A stretch of 64,000 nt of DNA from Enterocloster lavalensis (GTDB taxonomy: Bacteria > Bacillota > Clostridia > Lachnospirales > Lachnospiraceae): positions 126,965-190,964 of the forward strand of contig NZ_CABJCG010000009.1 in assembly GCF_902364025.1 (NCBI RefSeq), in the 5' to 3' direction. Made by a program: the position numbers and the translations under genes. Below the pieces are notes generated by a model. The model made no database searches. It saw only the letters and a program-made list of their open reading frames with translations, and was not told the DNA's origin. Positions within the stretch are counted from its first letter, which is position 1. Each line of letters opens with the position of its first letter. Shown here piece by piece: positions 1 through 9,586 of the stretch.

Positions 1-303
1 GAGGAGAAGCGCTATATTCTGCGTCTGATCTGCACCGCGCTTTCCGACGGCGGCCAGCGTGACGCCTGCAACCGCAAGCTGGACTCCATGGAGTACGGCG
101 GCGGCACCCTGGCGGGCGAGATCGCCTCCACCGCCCGCATGCTCTCCGACGCCCTTCTGGTGGAAAAGTTCGTCCAGGGCCTGCCCGTGGTGGGCGTGGT
201 GGGAGGAGCGGTGAATTTCAGCATTTACCGGAGGATCGCGGCGCTGGCGGCGGTGAAGTATAAAAAGCGGTATTTGATGAGGAAGCTGAGTGAGAGGGGA
301 TAA
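1..303 (+). CDS. EcsC-like protein, C-terminal part (cut by window start)
   Basis: An open frame enters from the left edge and ends at a TAA, leaving the last 100 residues. The visible part is helical, with a hydrophobic Gly/Val-rich stretch (GLPVVGVVGGAVN at about residues 60-72) followed by a basic tail (YKKRYLMRKL). That pattern resembles the C-terminus of EcsC-family proteins, where a 'PVVG..GG..N' motif precedes an amphipathic helix; EcsC proteins are membrane-associated and poorly understood. The start codon lies outside the window, so length and domain order cannot be judged. A strong bidirectional terminator follows directly. The family call rests on this short motif only. Confidence 0.5.
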   Translation, partial: EEKRYILRLICTALSDGGQRDACNRKLDSMEYGGGTLAGEIASTARMLSDALLVEKFVQGLPVVGVVGGAVNFSIYRRIAALAAVKYKKRYLMRKLSERG

Positions 304-310
304 GGCCGGA

Positions 311-338
311 AGAGCCGCCTGCGGTAGGCGGCTCTTTT
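311..338. terminator. Bidirectional terminator between converging genes
   Basis: Perfect 10-bp stem AGAGCCGCCT / AGGCGGCTCT with a 5-nt loop, followed by TTTT on the plus strand. It separates the EcsC-like gene from the AraC-type gene, whose TAA stop (337-339) lies at the edge of the hairpin. Confidence 0.85.
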
Positions 339-1197
339 ACTGTTTTGTCACGTAGGTGTCGTCCCCCTTGCTGCTCTTCATATACTCCTTGGGCGACTGC
401 CCCAGGGACTTCTTAAACACCGTGGAGAAATATAGCGGGTCGCTGAAGCCCGCGGCGTAGGCCACCTCCTTGACCGTGGCCTTCTGGCGGTTCATCAGGT
501 TGCAGGCTTCCCGGAGGCGGAATTCCGTCAGGTACTGCAGCGGGGAGATGGAGAGATGGGCCTTGAACACCCGGTAGAGGCGGCTGCGGCAGATTCCCAC
601 ATGGCCGGCGATGTCGTTGATGGTGATGGGTTCCTGGTAGTGGGAGGCGATGAAGTCGCAGGCCCGCTGTACGTGCTCCACGCCGGTGCGGGACTGGGCG
701 GGCATGGGGTCGCTGGCCTCCTGGATCAGGAACGCAAGAAGCTCGTAGAGTTTGGCGGTCATATTGATGAACTCGTGGGGGTGGTGGCCGCGGCAGCGGT
801 AGATGTTCATCAGCAGTTCCTCCATGCGCTCCGGGTCCTTCAGGGTGATCACCGGGTTCTGGGGGGTGAAGCCAGTGGCGTTCATCAGAAGCCGGGCGTC
901 GTTGCCGTTAAAACCCACCCAGCAAAATTCCCAGGGATCGACGGCATCGGCCTGGTAATCGATGGGCATGCTGGGATAGATGAGAAAGGCCTGCCCTTTT
1001 CGCACCGGATGCTGCTTGCCGTTCAGCGTGTACACGCCCCCGCCCTCCATCACAAAATGGATCAGGTAAAAATCCCGTACCTCCAGCCCGCGGTGATAGC
1101 CCCCGCTGCACTGCTGATGCCCGGTGCGGTAAACGGACATGGAAGCCATGGTGCGGAATTGATTTTTAAAGGAATATTTGTATTCGTGTCCTTTCAT
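337..1197 (-). CDS. AraC-family transcriptional regulator
   Basis: 286 residues with an N-terminal cupin-like sensing domain (about residues 20-150; FLIYPSMPIDYQ region) and a C-terminal double helix-turn-helix AraC domain (about 185-280) ending in the signature AYAAGFSDPLYFSTVFKK. I chose the ATG at 1197 because it has GGGGAGGTG about six bases upstream; an in-frame ATG lies eight codons further out. The gene is divergent from the ABC importer at 1597, with a 400-bp AT-rich gap between, so it is the likely local activator of that operon (inference from position). The cupin suggests it binds a small ligand, identity unknown. Confidence 0.9.
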   Translation of the reverse strand: MKGHEYKYSFKNQFRTMASMSVYRTGHQQCSGGYHRGLEVRDFYLIHFVMEGGGVYTLNGKQHPVRKGQAFLIYPSMPIDYQADAVDPWEFCWVGFNGNDARLLMNATGFTPQNPVITLKDPERMEELLMNIYRCRGHHPHEFINMTAKLYELLAFLIQEASDPMPAQSRTGVEHVQRACDFIASHYQEPITINDIAGHVGICRSRLYRVFKAHLSISPLQYLTEFRLREACNLMNRQKATVKEVAYAAGFSDPLYFSTVFKKSLGQSPKEYMKSSKGDDTYVTKQ

Positions 1198-1220
1198 AAG
1201 CCCACCTCCCCTCACTGCCA

Positions 1221-1249
1221 ATATTAGAAAAATAATCCGTGTTTGTCAA
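1221..1249 (-). promoter_or_regulatory. Sigma-A promoter of the AraC-family gene
   Basis: On the minus strand, TTGACA (1249-1244), a 17-bp spacer and TAATAT (1226-1221). It lies just upstream of the ribosome binding site for the ATG at 1197, so the leader would be very short. Confidence 0.75.
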
Positions 1250-1596
1250 CAAAATGGGTTAAAAAACGATTATTTTCCACTAAAATCTGAAAAAAATGAA
1301 ATTTAATGATAGCAAAACACAAATCTAAGACAATACCATACCATCAAATTTAATCCCCCAAAATGATAATGATATATGCACAATAAAAGCGAATTTTACA
1401 GTAAAAAAATGTCATAAATATCCAACACATAAGTGCGTAAATCCGGGAATATCAAAAAACATTTATTTTTGATGATGATAATCCGGATAAAAAAGCAACA
1501 TTTCTCGATATATTGACAACGTTTCTTCATAGCAAAGCCCTCCCATCTTAACTATAATCAGATTTAGAAATATACAAAAGACTGGGGTGGTTGTGA
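1250..1596. promoter_or_regulatory. AT-rich divergent regulatory region of the ABC importer
   Basis: About 350 bp without a gene. It contains a palindrome ATCAAAAA / TTTTTGAT (1451-1473), two ATCCGG repeats (1441 and 1481) and a consensus -10 TATAAT at 1553-1558. No good -35 lies 17 bp upstream of that -10, which fits a promoter needing an activator such as the divergent AraC protein. A lone TTGACA at 1513-1518 has no matching -10 at the right distance. Confidence 0.45.
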
Positions 1597-3435
1597 ATGA
1601 AAGAGAGCAGATCGTATTCCAGTGTCAGGCGCACAAAAAACTGGGTTAAAAACGGAATCAGAAGCCCGTACAATATCATGGTAGCGGCCGCAGTGGCCGC
1701 CCTCGCCTGTCTGGTAATCGTCCCTCTGATCGAGATGGTGGTCACCACGTTCAAGCTGGCTGCCAGAGACGTGAGGAGAGTGGAGGGGGCCCAGGCGGGG
1801 GACTGGTCGCTCTACTACTGGAAGAAGCTGCTGTGCAGCGAAGTCTCCCAAAACATGCTTTACAAGCCGCTGATGCACTCGCTGTTGATCGCCACTGCGG
1901 TCTCGGTACTCAGCATCGGCCTGGGCGGGGCGATCGCCTGGCTGATGGTGCGCAGCGACCTTCCATTTAAGAAATTTTTCTCCCTGGCCATGATCGTGCC
2001 CTACATGATCCCGTCCTGGTGCAAGTCCATGGCGTGGATCGCGGTGTTCAAGACCGCGCGCATCGGCGGGACCCAGGGCTTTCTGTCCTACCTGGGGTTG
2101 GAACCGCCGGACTGGCTGGCCTATGGGCCAATCGCTATCATCTGCGTGCTGACGATCCACTACTACGCCTACGCGTACCTGCTGATCTCAGCCAGCTTCC
2201 GCTCCATCAACTCGGAGCTGGAGGAGATGGGCGAGATTCTGGGAGCCGGGAAGCTGCTCATGCTGCGTAAGATCACCTTCCCGCTGGTGATGCCGGCTAT
2301 CGCCTCGTCCTTTATCCTGATCTTCTCCAAGGCCATGGGCACCTTCGGCGTTCCGGCGTTTTTGGGACTTAAGACCGGGTATTACACCATCTCCACCATG
2401 CTCTACACCAGCATCAAGCAGCAGCAGACGGCCATGGCCTTCTCCATCAGCCTGATCCTGATCGGCATCGCGGCGGTGATCATTTTCATCAACCAGCAGG
2501 TCATCGGAACCAGAAAGTCCTACGCCACCATCGGCGGCAAGGGCGGGCGCTCCAACGTGCTGTCCCTCAACAAATGGAAACCCATGGTGGTGGGCCTTCT
2601 GTTCCTGTTCCTGGGCTTCTGCGTATTCCTGCCCATCGGGATTCTGGTGCTCCAGAGCCTGATGCTCAAGCTGGGCGATTACAGCCCTTCCAACTTCAGC
2701 CTCCACTACTGGGTGGGGCTTGGCAAGCCGGATATCTTCTACGGCGAGCCGGGAGTGTTCCGCAACCCGCAGTTCTTGCAGGTGCTGGGTAACTCCTTAA
2801 AGCTGGTGGTTGTGGCCTCCCTGGTGGCGACGGTGTTCGGACAGCTGATCGGCTACGTGACCTCCAGAGGGCGTCAGCTCAAATCCGGCAAGCTGGTGGA
2901 ACAGCTGGTGTTCATTCCCTACCTGATTCCGTCCATCGCCTTCGGCGCCATGTACCTGTCCATGTTTTCCGTGGAGCGGGCGGTGACCTTCGCTGGATTA
3001 AAAGTTACGTTTTTCCCTGTGCTCTACGGCTCGTTCCTGCTTCTGGTCCTGGTGACGGTGGTCAAGAACCTTCCGTTTTCCAGCCGGGCCGGTTCCGCCA
3101 ACATGATGCAGATCAATGTGGAGCTGGAGGAGGCCGCCCAGATCGAGAACGCGGGTTTTATCACCCGGTTCAGGCGGATCGTGTTCCCGCTGTCCAAGGG
3201 GGGCTTCATGAGCGGCTTTATGCTGATCTTCATGGCGGTGATGAAGGAGCTGGATCTGCTTGTGATCCTGATTTCGCCCAACACCCAGACCTTACCCTAC
3301 ATGGCGTATTCCTACATGTCGGGGGGAATGGAGCAGTTCTCCAACGTGGTGGCGATTATCATGTTTGTGGTCGTATTTGTGATTTATTGGATCGCCAATA
3401 AATTCTTCAATGCGGATATTACACAGGGATTCTGA
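1597..3435 (+). CDS. ABC importer permease, two fused permease domains (ferric/thiamine/phosphonate class)
   Basis: 612 residues forming two homologous permease halves (about 30-300 and 330-605), each with several membrane segments. Each half has an EAA loop that contacts the ATPase: residues around 'LEEMGEILGAGKLLMLRKI' and 'LEEAAQIENAGFITRFRRI'. The duplicated architecture is that of FbpB/ThiP-type permeases of the ferric iron, thiamine and 2-aminoethylphosphonate importers. The ATPase gene follows after 15 bp and the binding protein gene after that, so the three make a complete importer. The ligand cannot be read from the sequence. The start has a GGGGTGG Shine-Dalgarno element. Confidence 0.9.
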   Translation: MKESRSYSSVRRTKNWVKNGIRSPYNIMVAAAVAALACLVIVPLIEMVVTTFKLAARDVRRVEGAQAGDWSLYYWKKLLCSEVSQNMLYKPLMHSLLIATAVSVLSIGLGGAIAWLMVRSDLPFKKFFSLAMIVPYMIPSWCKSMAWIAVFKTARIGGTQGFLSYLGLEPPDWLAYGPIAIICVLTIHYYAYAYLLISASFRSINSELEEMGEILGAGKLLMLRKITFPLVMPAIASSFILIFSKAMGTFGVPAFLGLKTGYYTISTMLYTSIKQQQTAMAFSISLILIGIAAVIIFINQQVIGTRKSYATIGGKGGRSNVLSLNKWKPMVVGLLFLFLGFCVFLPIGILVLQSLMLKLGDYSPSNFSLHYWVGLGKPDIFYGEPGVFRNPQFLQVLGNSLKLVVVASLVATVFGQLIGYVTSRGRQLKSGKLVEQLVFIPYLIPSIAFGAMYLSMFSVERAVTFAGLKVTFFPVLYGSFLLLVLVTVVKNLPFSSRAGSANMMQINVELEEAAQIENAGFITRFRRIVFPLSKGGFMSGFMLIFMAVMKELDLLVILISPNTQTLPYMAYSYMSGGMEQFSNVVAIIMFVVVFVIYWIANKFFNADITQGF

Positions 3436-3450
3436 TAAAGGGGGCAGACG

Positions 3451-4581
3451 ATGAGCAAGATTGAGTTAAACCATATCGATAAATTTTACGGAAACAACCA
3501 CGTTCTCAAGGATTTAAACCTGGTGATTGACGACGGCGAGTTTATGACCCTTCTGGGGCCGTCCGGCTGCGGAAAGACCACGACCCTGCGGGTGGTGGCC
3601 GGTCTGGAAAAGCCTCAGAACGGCACCATCACCATGGGGGATAAGCTGGTGGTCAACGCCAAAGAGCTGTTTTTTGAGGAGCCGGGCAAGCGGGGGCTCA
3701 ACCTGGTGTTCCAGTCCTACGCCCTGTGGCCCCACATGACGGTTTTCGACAATGTGGCCTTCGGCCTGACAGTGAAAAAGCTGCCCAAGCCGGAGATTGA
3801 GAAAAAGGTGATGAACGCCCTGGAGCGCATGCAGATCGGCGGATTTGCCAAACGTTATCCCGCGGAGCTATCCGGCGGCCAGCAACAGCGCGTGGCCATC
3901 GCCAGAGCCATTGTGTCCGAGCCCAAGGTGCTGCTCTTGGACGAGCCGCTGTCCAACCTGGATGCCAAGCTGCGCATCGACATGCGCTCGGAGATCAAAC
4001 GGCTGCACCACGAGCTGGGAACCACCATCATCTACGTGACTCACGACCAGGTGGAGGCGCTGACCATGTCCACCAAGATCGCTATTTTCTTCGAGGGCGA
4101 GCTGGAGCAGGTGGCTCCGCCCATGGAGATTTACCAGAACCCCATTTCCCTGCGGGTGGCCGACTTTATCGGCAATCCCAAGTCCAATTTTGTGGAGGGG
4201 AAGGCGGTGCGTGAGCCCTCGGGCCAGGTACGCGTAAACTCCGACCTGGGAGAGATGGTATTTTCGCCGGAGCTGTTCACGGAGGATATGCCTGAATCCG
4301 GGGAGTTCGACTGCGTGATCGGCATCCGCCCGGAGAAGGTGCAGGTGCACCGGGACCCGGGGCCGGGCAGGATCGAGGGACATGTATATTCCGTGCAGTC
4401 CGCCGGATCGGACACCACGGTGCAGGTGAACGCCGGGCAGTCGGTGCTTCTGTCCAAGGAGATCGGCATTCAGTTCTACAACATGGATCAGAAGGTTTAC
4501 ATTTCCGTCAACCCGGACAAGGTGAACCTGTTTCACAAGGGCACCGGCCGCCTGATCCGCAAGGCCGTTCTGGATCAGTAA
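3451..4581 (+). CDS. ABC importer ATPase with TOBE domain
   Basis: 376 residues. The nucleotide-binding domain (1-235) has Walker A GPSGCGKTT (36-44), signature LSGGQQQRVAIARAI (about 140-155), Walker B VLLLDEP and the H-loop histidine in THDQ. The last ~130 residues form a TOBE-like regulatory domain (GIRPEKVQVH). This is the PotA/UgpC/FbpC class of import ATPases, which work as dimers on the cytoplasmic side of the permease. It sits 15 bp after the permease gene and 72 bp before the binding-protein gene. Confidence 0.93.
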   Translation: MSKIELNHIDKFYGNNHVLKDLNLVIDDGEFMTLLGPSGCGKTTTLRVVAGLEKPQNGTITMGDKLVVNAKELFFEEPGKRGLNLVFQSYALWPHMTVFDNVAFGLTVKKLPKPEIEKKVMNALERMQIGGFAKRYPAELSGGQQQRVAIARAIVSEPKVLLLDEPLSNLDAKLRIDMRSEIKRLHHELGTTIIYVTHDQVEALTMSTKIAIFFEGELEQVAPPMEIYQNPISLRVADFIGNPKSNFVEGKAVREPSGQVRVNSDLGEMVFSPELFTEDMPESGEFDCVIGIRPEKVQVHRDPGPGRIEGHVYSVQSAGSDTTVQVNAGQSVLLSKEIGIQFYNMDQKVYISVNPDKVNLFHKGTGRLIRKAVLDQ

Positions 4582-4653
4582 CCGGAGGAGCACAGTTCCG
4601 CGCGTCGCAGGAACAGGCGCGGTTAAATTAAAAACACACAAGGAGGAACGATT

Positions 4654-5922
4654 ATGAAACAAAAGAGAAAATGGATGGCCTTTGTGCTGGCAGCCGCCAT
4701 GGCGGCGGGAGCGTGTTCGGGCTGCGTGAGCAAAGCGGACCCGGCGCCCACAACCGCGGCGACCCAGGCCCCCGCTCCGGCGGCAGGCCAGGAATCCGGC
4801 GGGGAGACCCAGACGGCAGCTGAGACTGAGGCCCCGGCGGCATCGTCCTGGGCGGAGGAAAACGGTTTATACAAGACCGAGACCGTGGATGAGCTGTACG
4901 AGCTGGCGAAGGCAGAGGGCGAGTTAAACCTTTACGGCTGTACCGGCCGTCTGGAGAACGTGTCCGCAGACTTTATGGCAGAGTACCCCGGGATCAAGGT
5001 AAATTTCTACGACCTGGGCATCAACGAGATGTTGGAAAAGTTTTCCAGAGAGTATGAGGCGGGAATCCACACCGCGGACATTTTACAGCTGAAAGAGCAG
5101 ACCGGTTCCATCAGCCGCGAGTACATCCAGCAGGGCCTGCTGCACAACTATCACCCCGAGGATATTTTTGACGGCGTGAATCCGGATTACCTGATCGTTA
5201 CCCCCTTCGTGGTGGAGCTGGACTGGTGGAACTACAACACCGAGGTCTACAGCGAGCTGCCCATCTCTTCCTGGTGGGATATCACCAAACCGGAGTGGAA
5301 CGGCAAGTTCGTGTTCTTAGATCCCTCCGGCGAGCCTGACCTTCCGGTGCTGCTGGCCGCCATGGTACAGCACTCCGACCTGCTGGAAGCGGACTATGAA
5401 AAGGTGTTCGGCGAGCCCATCCAGCTGGCCGACAACGAGCCGGATGCGGCCCACGCCTGGATCAACCGGGTGGCCAAGAACGGCGCCATCATGGAGACCA
5501 GCAACACCAACATCGTGAAGGCGGTTGGCGGAGCCAAGGGTATGACCGATCCGCCTATCGGCTACGGCGTTTCCTCCAAGCTGCGTGAGCGCGATCTCCA
5601 GGGCTTTGTGCTGGGCGTGGAGCCGGACAAGTTCGATATGCCCACCACCGCAGTCAGCTTCATGGTGGCTCAGATTGCCGATCAGTGCGAGCATCCCAAT
5701 GCGGCGAAGCTGTATATCCGCTACCTGTGCGGCGAGGCGGACCACCAGGGTAAGGGACTTGAGCCCTTCCTGACCGTGGGTTCCTACCCCGTATTCCCGA
5801 ACGCCCCGGCCATCGAGGGCAACCCGGACTACGACAGCATCCCCAAGTTCGACCTGGATCTGGATTATTACTACGACAATTATCAGGATGTTTACGATTA
5901 CTGGCTCTCCGTACAGCCTTAA
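4654..5922 (+). CDS. ABC importer binding lipoprotein (ferric-type)
   Basis: 422 residues. A lipoprotein signal peptide ends near Cys21 (AAGAC), followed by an Ala/Pro/Thr/Glu-rich linker to about residue 65 and a periplasmic-binding fold. Aromatic-rich segments (ELDWWNYNTEVY; SSWWDITKPEW) match extracellular solute-binding proteins of the FbpA/AfuA type. It is the last gene of the importer operon, with an AAGGAGG site before the ATG. The hallmark tyrosine pair of ferric-binding proteins cannot be assigned by eye, so the ligand stays open (iron, phosphonate or another small anion). Confidence 0.9.
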   Translation: MKQKRKWMAFVLAAAMAAGACSGCVSKADPAPTTAATQAPAPAAGQESGGETQTAAETEAPAASSWAEENGLYKTETVDELYELAKAEGELNLYGCTGRLENVSADFMAEYPGIKVNFYDLGINEMLEKFSREYEAGIHTADILQLKEQTGSISREYIQQGLLHNYHPEDIFDGVNPDYLIVTPFVVELDWWNYNTEVYSELPISSWWDITKPEWNGKFVFLDPSGEPDLPVLLAAMVQHSDLLEADYEKVFGEPIQLADNEPDAAHAWINRVAKNGAIMETSNTNIVKAVGGAKGMTDPPIGYGVSSKLRERDLQGFVLGVEPDKFDMPTTAVSFMVAQIADQCEHPNAAKLYIRYLCGEADHQGKGLEPFLTVGSYPVFPNAPAIEGNPDYDSIPKFDLDLDYYYDNYQDVYDYWLSVQP

Positions 5923-5930
5923 TCGCAACT

Positions 5931-6069
5931 GTTCATACGGCTAATCTTCTTGACCTGAAAAGCCGGTCAGGAAGCATCGGATGTCCATCCGATGGGAAAA
6001 TTGGTTCAGAAAGGCGCTTACAAACGAGCTTGACACGCCTCACTGCGCCAATTTTCCCGCCGTCTGAAC
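5931..6069 (+). repeat. Structured dispersed repeat, copy 1
   Basis: A 139-bp element in the gap before the NUDIX gene, with a second copy in opposite orientation at 45709-45845. It can fold as a terminal stem GTTCATACGG / CCGTCTGAAC (5931-5940 with 6060-6069), stem CTTCTTGACC / GGTCAGGAAG (5946-5955 with 5965-5974), hairpin CATCGGATG-TC-CATCCGATG (5975-5994), stem GGAAAATTGG / CCAATTTTCC (5995-6004 with 6048-6057) and an inner AGGCG / CGCCT stem around the loop CTTACAAACGAGCTTGAC. Several base pairs differ from copy 2 while remaining paired. No coding potential is visible. It could be a MITE-like element, a REP-type repeat or an RNA. Confidence 0.8.
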
Positions 6070-6123
6070 GGTTATCCTAAAAAATAACATGTCCCGGCGG
6101 AATGAAACAGTTGGGAGGTGGTA

Positions 6124-6696
6124 ATGGAGGAACACAAAATGGACGGCGAAAAAAGGTTGGAAGAAAAATGCCTTGAACGCAAGGTCGTGTACAAAGGAAA
6201 ATCCTATGAGTTCTTTGTCGACAGGGTGGAGCTGCCGGACGGGACGGAGGCGGTGCGCGAGATGGTCAAACACCCGGGCGGCGTGGCGATTCTGGCCATG
6301 GACGGGGAAAACTGCGTGTTGATGGAAGAGCAGTACCGCTACGCGATCTGTCAGACCATCACGGAGATTCCGGCCGGCAAGATGGACAAGATTCCAGGGG
6401 AGACGCCCCAGGAGGCCGCGGTGCGGGAGCTGCGGGAGGAGACCGGCAGGGTTGCCGATCACTGGGAATATCTGGGGAAAATATATCCATCCCCGGGTAT
6501 TGTATCGGAAGTGCTCTACCTGTATCTGGCTACCGGGCTCCACGAGGAAGAGCGGGAGCTGGACAGCGACGAGTTCATCAACCTGAAGCTTATGGAGCTG
6601 GGAACGGTGAGAAAGGGCATTGCGGACGGGGAGATCACCGACTGCAAGACCATCGCCGCGCTGGCGATGGCGGAACTCAAGGGATTGATCGTATAA
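6124..6696 (+). CDS. NUDIX hydrolase, ADP-ribose pyrophosphatase type
   Basis: 190 residues. The Nudix box (GX5EX7REUXEEXGU) is intact as GETPQEAAVRELREETGRV at about residues 98-116, preceded by the PAGK-like segment common in NudF/ADP-ribose pyrophosphatases. Such enzymes hydrolyse ADP-ribose to AMP and ribose 5-phosphate using Mg2+ bound by the Nudix glutamates. I chose ATG 6124, five bases after GGGAGG; a second in-frame ATG at 6139 also has a GGAGG at good distance. A repeat element separates it from the importer operon, and a strong terminator follows. Substrate inferred from family resemblance only. Confidence 0.88.
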   Translation: MEEHKMDGEKRLEEKCLERKVVYKGKSYEFFVDRVELPDGTEAVREMVKHPGGVAILAMDGENCVLMEEQYRYAICQTITEIPAGKMDKIPGETPQEAAVRELREETGRVADHWEYLGKIYPSPGIVSEVLYLYLATGLHEEERELDSDEFINLKLMELGTVRKGIADGEITDCKTIAALAMAELKGLIV

Positions 6697-6720
6697 AACC
6701 GCAGAAACCGATATAAAAAA

Positions 6721-6766
6721 GTACGGCCGTCAGGTGTGGCAAATCACCTGACAGCCGTACTTTTTT
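6721..6766. terminator. Strong bidirectional terminator
   Basis: GTACGGC-C-GTCAGGTG and CACCTGAC-A-GCCGTAC form a ~15-bp stem with one mismatch and an 8-nt loop. It is flanked by AAAAAA on the left and TTTTTT on the right. It can end the NUDIX transcript (plus) and anything that reads through from the malic enzyme operon (minus). Confidence 0.92.
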
Positions 6767-6797
6767 ATGAGAGGTCCTGCAATTAAGCAGTTATATG

Positions 6798-6832
6798 CAA
6801 CCGTCCGCCGGCCTTCCGTCGGGCGGTTGTTT
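6798..6832 (+). terminator. Hairpin in the NUDIX / malic enzyme gap
   Basis: CAACCGTCCG / CGGGCGGTTG stem with a 12-nt loop, followed by TTTAAT. Probably a secondary terminator. The rest of the gap to 6961 shows only short GC-rich inverted repeats (around 6838-6864). Confidence 0.4.
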
Positions 6833-6961
6833 AATAACCCCGGAGCCCCTGAGAGCCCCGGGAGATATTACAGTTTTAACTCAGGCAACCCTTAAAGCGC
6901 CGGGAGTGATTACCATCTAAAACACGGCGTCATCTCCTGTGCTGCTTTGCCGCCCCGCGCC

Positions 6962-8131
<1,170 letters not shown>

Positions 8132-8143
8132 GGTTTTGTCCTC

Positions 8144-9508
8144 CTATACCATCTGCTCGGGTTTAAACACCTCGTCGAACTTTTCCGCGGTCAGAAAGCC
8201 CAGCGCAACGCAGGCTTCCTTCAGGGAAATGTTCTCCTTGTAGGCCTTCTTCGCCGTCTTTGCCGCGTTCTCGTATCCGATATGCGGGTTCAGACAGGTT
8301 ACCAACATCAGTGAGCGGTGCAGGTTGTCGTCCATCTTCTCCTTGTTGGCTTTGATCCCGACCGCACAGTTGTTGTTGAAGGAGACCAAAGAATCGGACA
8401 GGAGGCGCACGGACTGCAGGAAATTGTAAATGCAAACAGGCATGAACACGTTCAGTTCAAAGTTGCCCTGGGACGCGGCCATTCCAACGGCCACGTCATT
8501 GGCCATCACCTGCACGGCGACCATGGTGACGGACTCGCACTGGGTGGGGTTCACTTTGCCCGGCATAATGGAGCTGCCCGGCTCGTTCTCCGGAATCAGA
8601 ATCTCGCCCAGGCCGCAGCGGGGGCCGCTGGCCAGCCAGCGGACGTCGTTGGCGATCTTCATCATGTTTGCCGCAAGGCCCTTTAAGGCCCCGTGGGCGA
8701 ATACCAGCTCGTCCTTGCTGGTCAGGGAGTGGAACTTGTTGGCAGCAGTCTTGAAATCCTTGCCGGTCAGCTCGGAAACAGCCTTTGCCACCTCCACGTC
8801 AAATCCCTTGGGTGCATTTAAGCCGGTGCCCACGGCGGTGCCGCCGAGAGCCAGCTCGCGCAGGCCCGAAAGGCTCATTACCAGCATCTCTTTAGACTTC
8901 TCCAGCATGTTTTTCCAGCCGCTGATCTCCTGGGAGAATGTGATCGGAGTGGCATCCTGAAGATGGGTGCGCCCGGTCTTGATGATTCCCTCGTTTTCCT
9001 TCATCAGACGGTCAAAAGTTCCGATTAAAAGATCGATGCTTGGAAGCAGCTGGTCTTCAATGGATACCGCCGCAGCGATGTGCATGGCTGTGGGGAACGT
9101 ATCGTTGGAACTCTGGGACATGTTGGAGTGATCGTTTGGATGCAGAAGCTTTTCTCCTGCGATTTCGTTGCCGCGGTTGGCAATCACTTCGTTGACGTTC
9201 ATGTTGGACTGGGTTCCACTGCCTGTCTGCCATACGGCCAACGGGAAATGCCCGTCCAGCTTGCCGGCAAGTATCTCGTCACAGGCCTGGGAAATCAGGT
9301 CCAAACGTTTCTCATCCAGCTTGCCCAGGCGGTTGTTGGCCATAGCCGCCGCCTTTTTTAAGATTGCAAACGCCCGGATGATTTCCATGGGAATCTTTTC
9401 GATTCCAATCTTGAAGTTCTCGAAACTTCTCTGGGTCTGCGCGCCCCAATAACGGTCCGCGGGAACCTGCACTTCGCCCATTGAGTCATGTTCGATTCGA
9501 AATTCCAT
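8144..9508 (-). CDS. fumC: Class II fumarate hydratase
   Basis: 454 residues, a normal FumC length. It interconverts fumarate and malate without an Fe-S cluster. The superfamily signature GSSIMPGKVNPTQCE (about 318-332) is present, as is TGSGTQSNMNVNEV (about 97-110), the form typical of fumarases rather than aspartate ammonia-lyases. SQSSNDTFPTAMH (about 131-143) supplies further active-site residues. It lies between the Fe-S hydratase genes and malic enzyme, which fits a fumarate-malate-pyruvate route. A fumarase immediately next to a class I-type heterodimer hints that the other enzyme may have a different substrate. Confidence 0.93.
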   Translation of the reverse strand: MEFRIEHDSMGEVQVPADRYWGAQTQRSFENFKIGIEKIPMEIIRAFAILKKAAAMANNRLGKLDEKRLDLISQACDEILAGKLDGHFPLAVWQTGSGTQSNMNVNEVIANRGNEIAGEKLLHPNDHSNMSQSSNDTFPTAMHIAAAVSIEDQLLPSIDLLIGTFDRLMKENEGIIKTGRTHLQDATPITFSQEISGWKNMLEKSKEMLVMSLSGLRELALGGTAVGTGLNAPKGFDVEVAKAVSELTGKDFKTAANKFHSLTSKDELVFAHGALKGLAANMMKIANDVRWLASGPRCGLGEILIPENEPGSSIMPGKVNPTQCESVTMVAVQVMANDVAVGMAASQGNFELNVFMPVCIYNFLQSVRLLSDSLVSFNNNCAVGIKANKEKMDDNLHRSLMLVTCLNPHIGYENAAKTAKKAYKENISLKEACVALGFLTAEKFDEVFKPEQMV

Positions 9509-9586
9509 AGTTTCACTCCTCCCAAATAATATAAACGGTTTTACGGCAGAAGCTGCCTCACTAGCTGCTGCCGTATATGTGATGGA

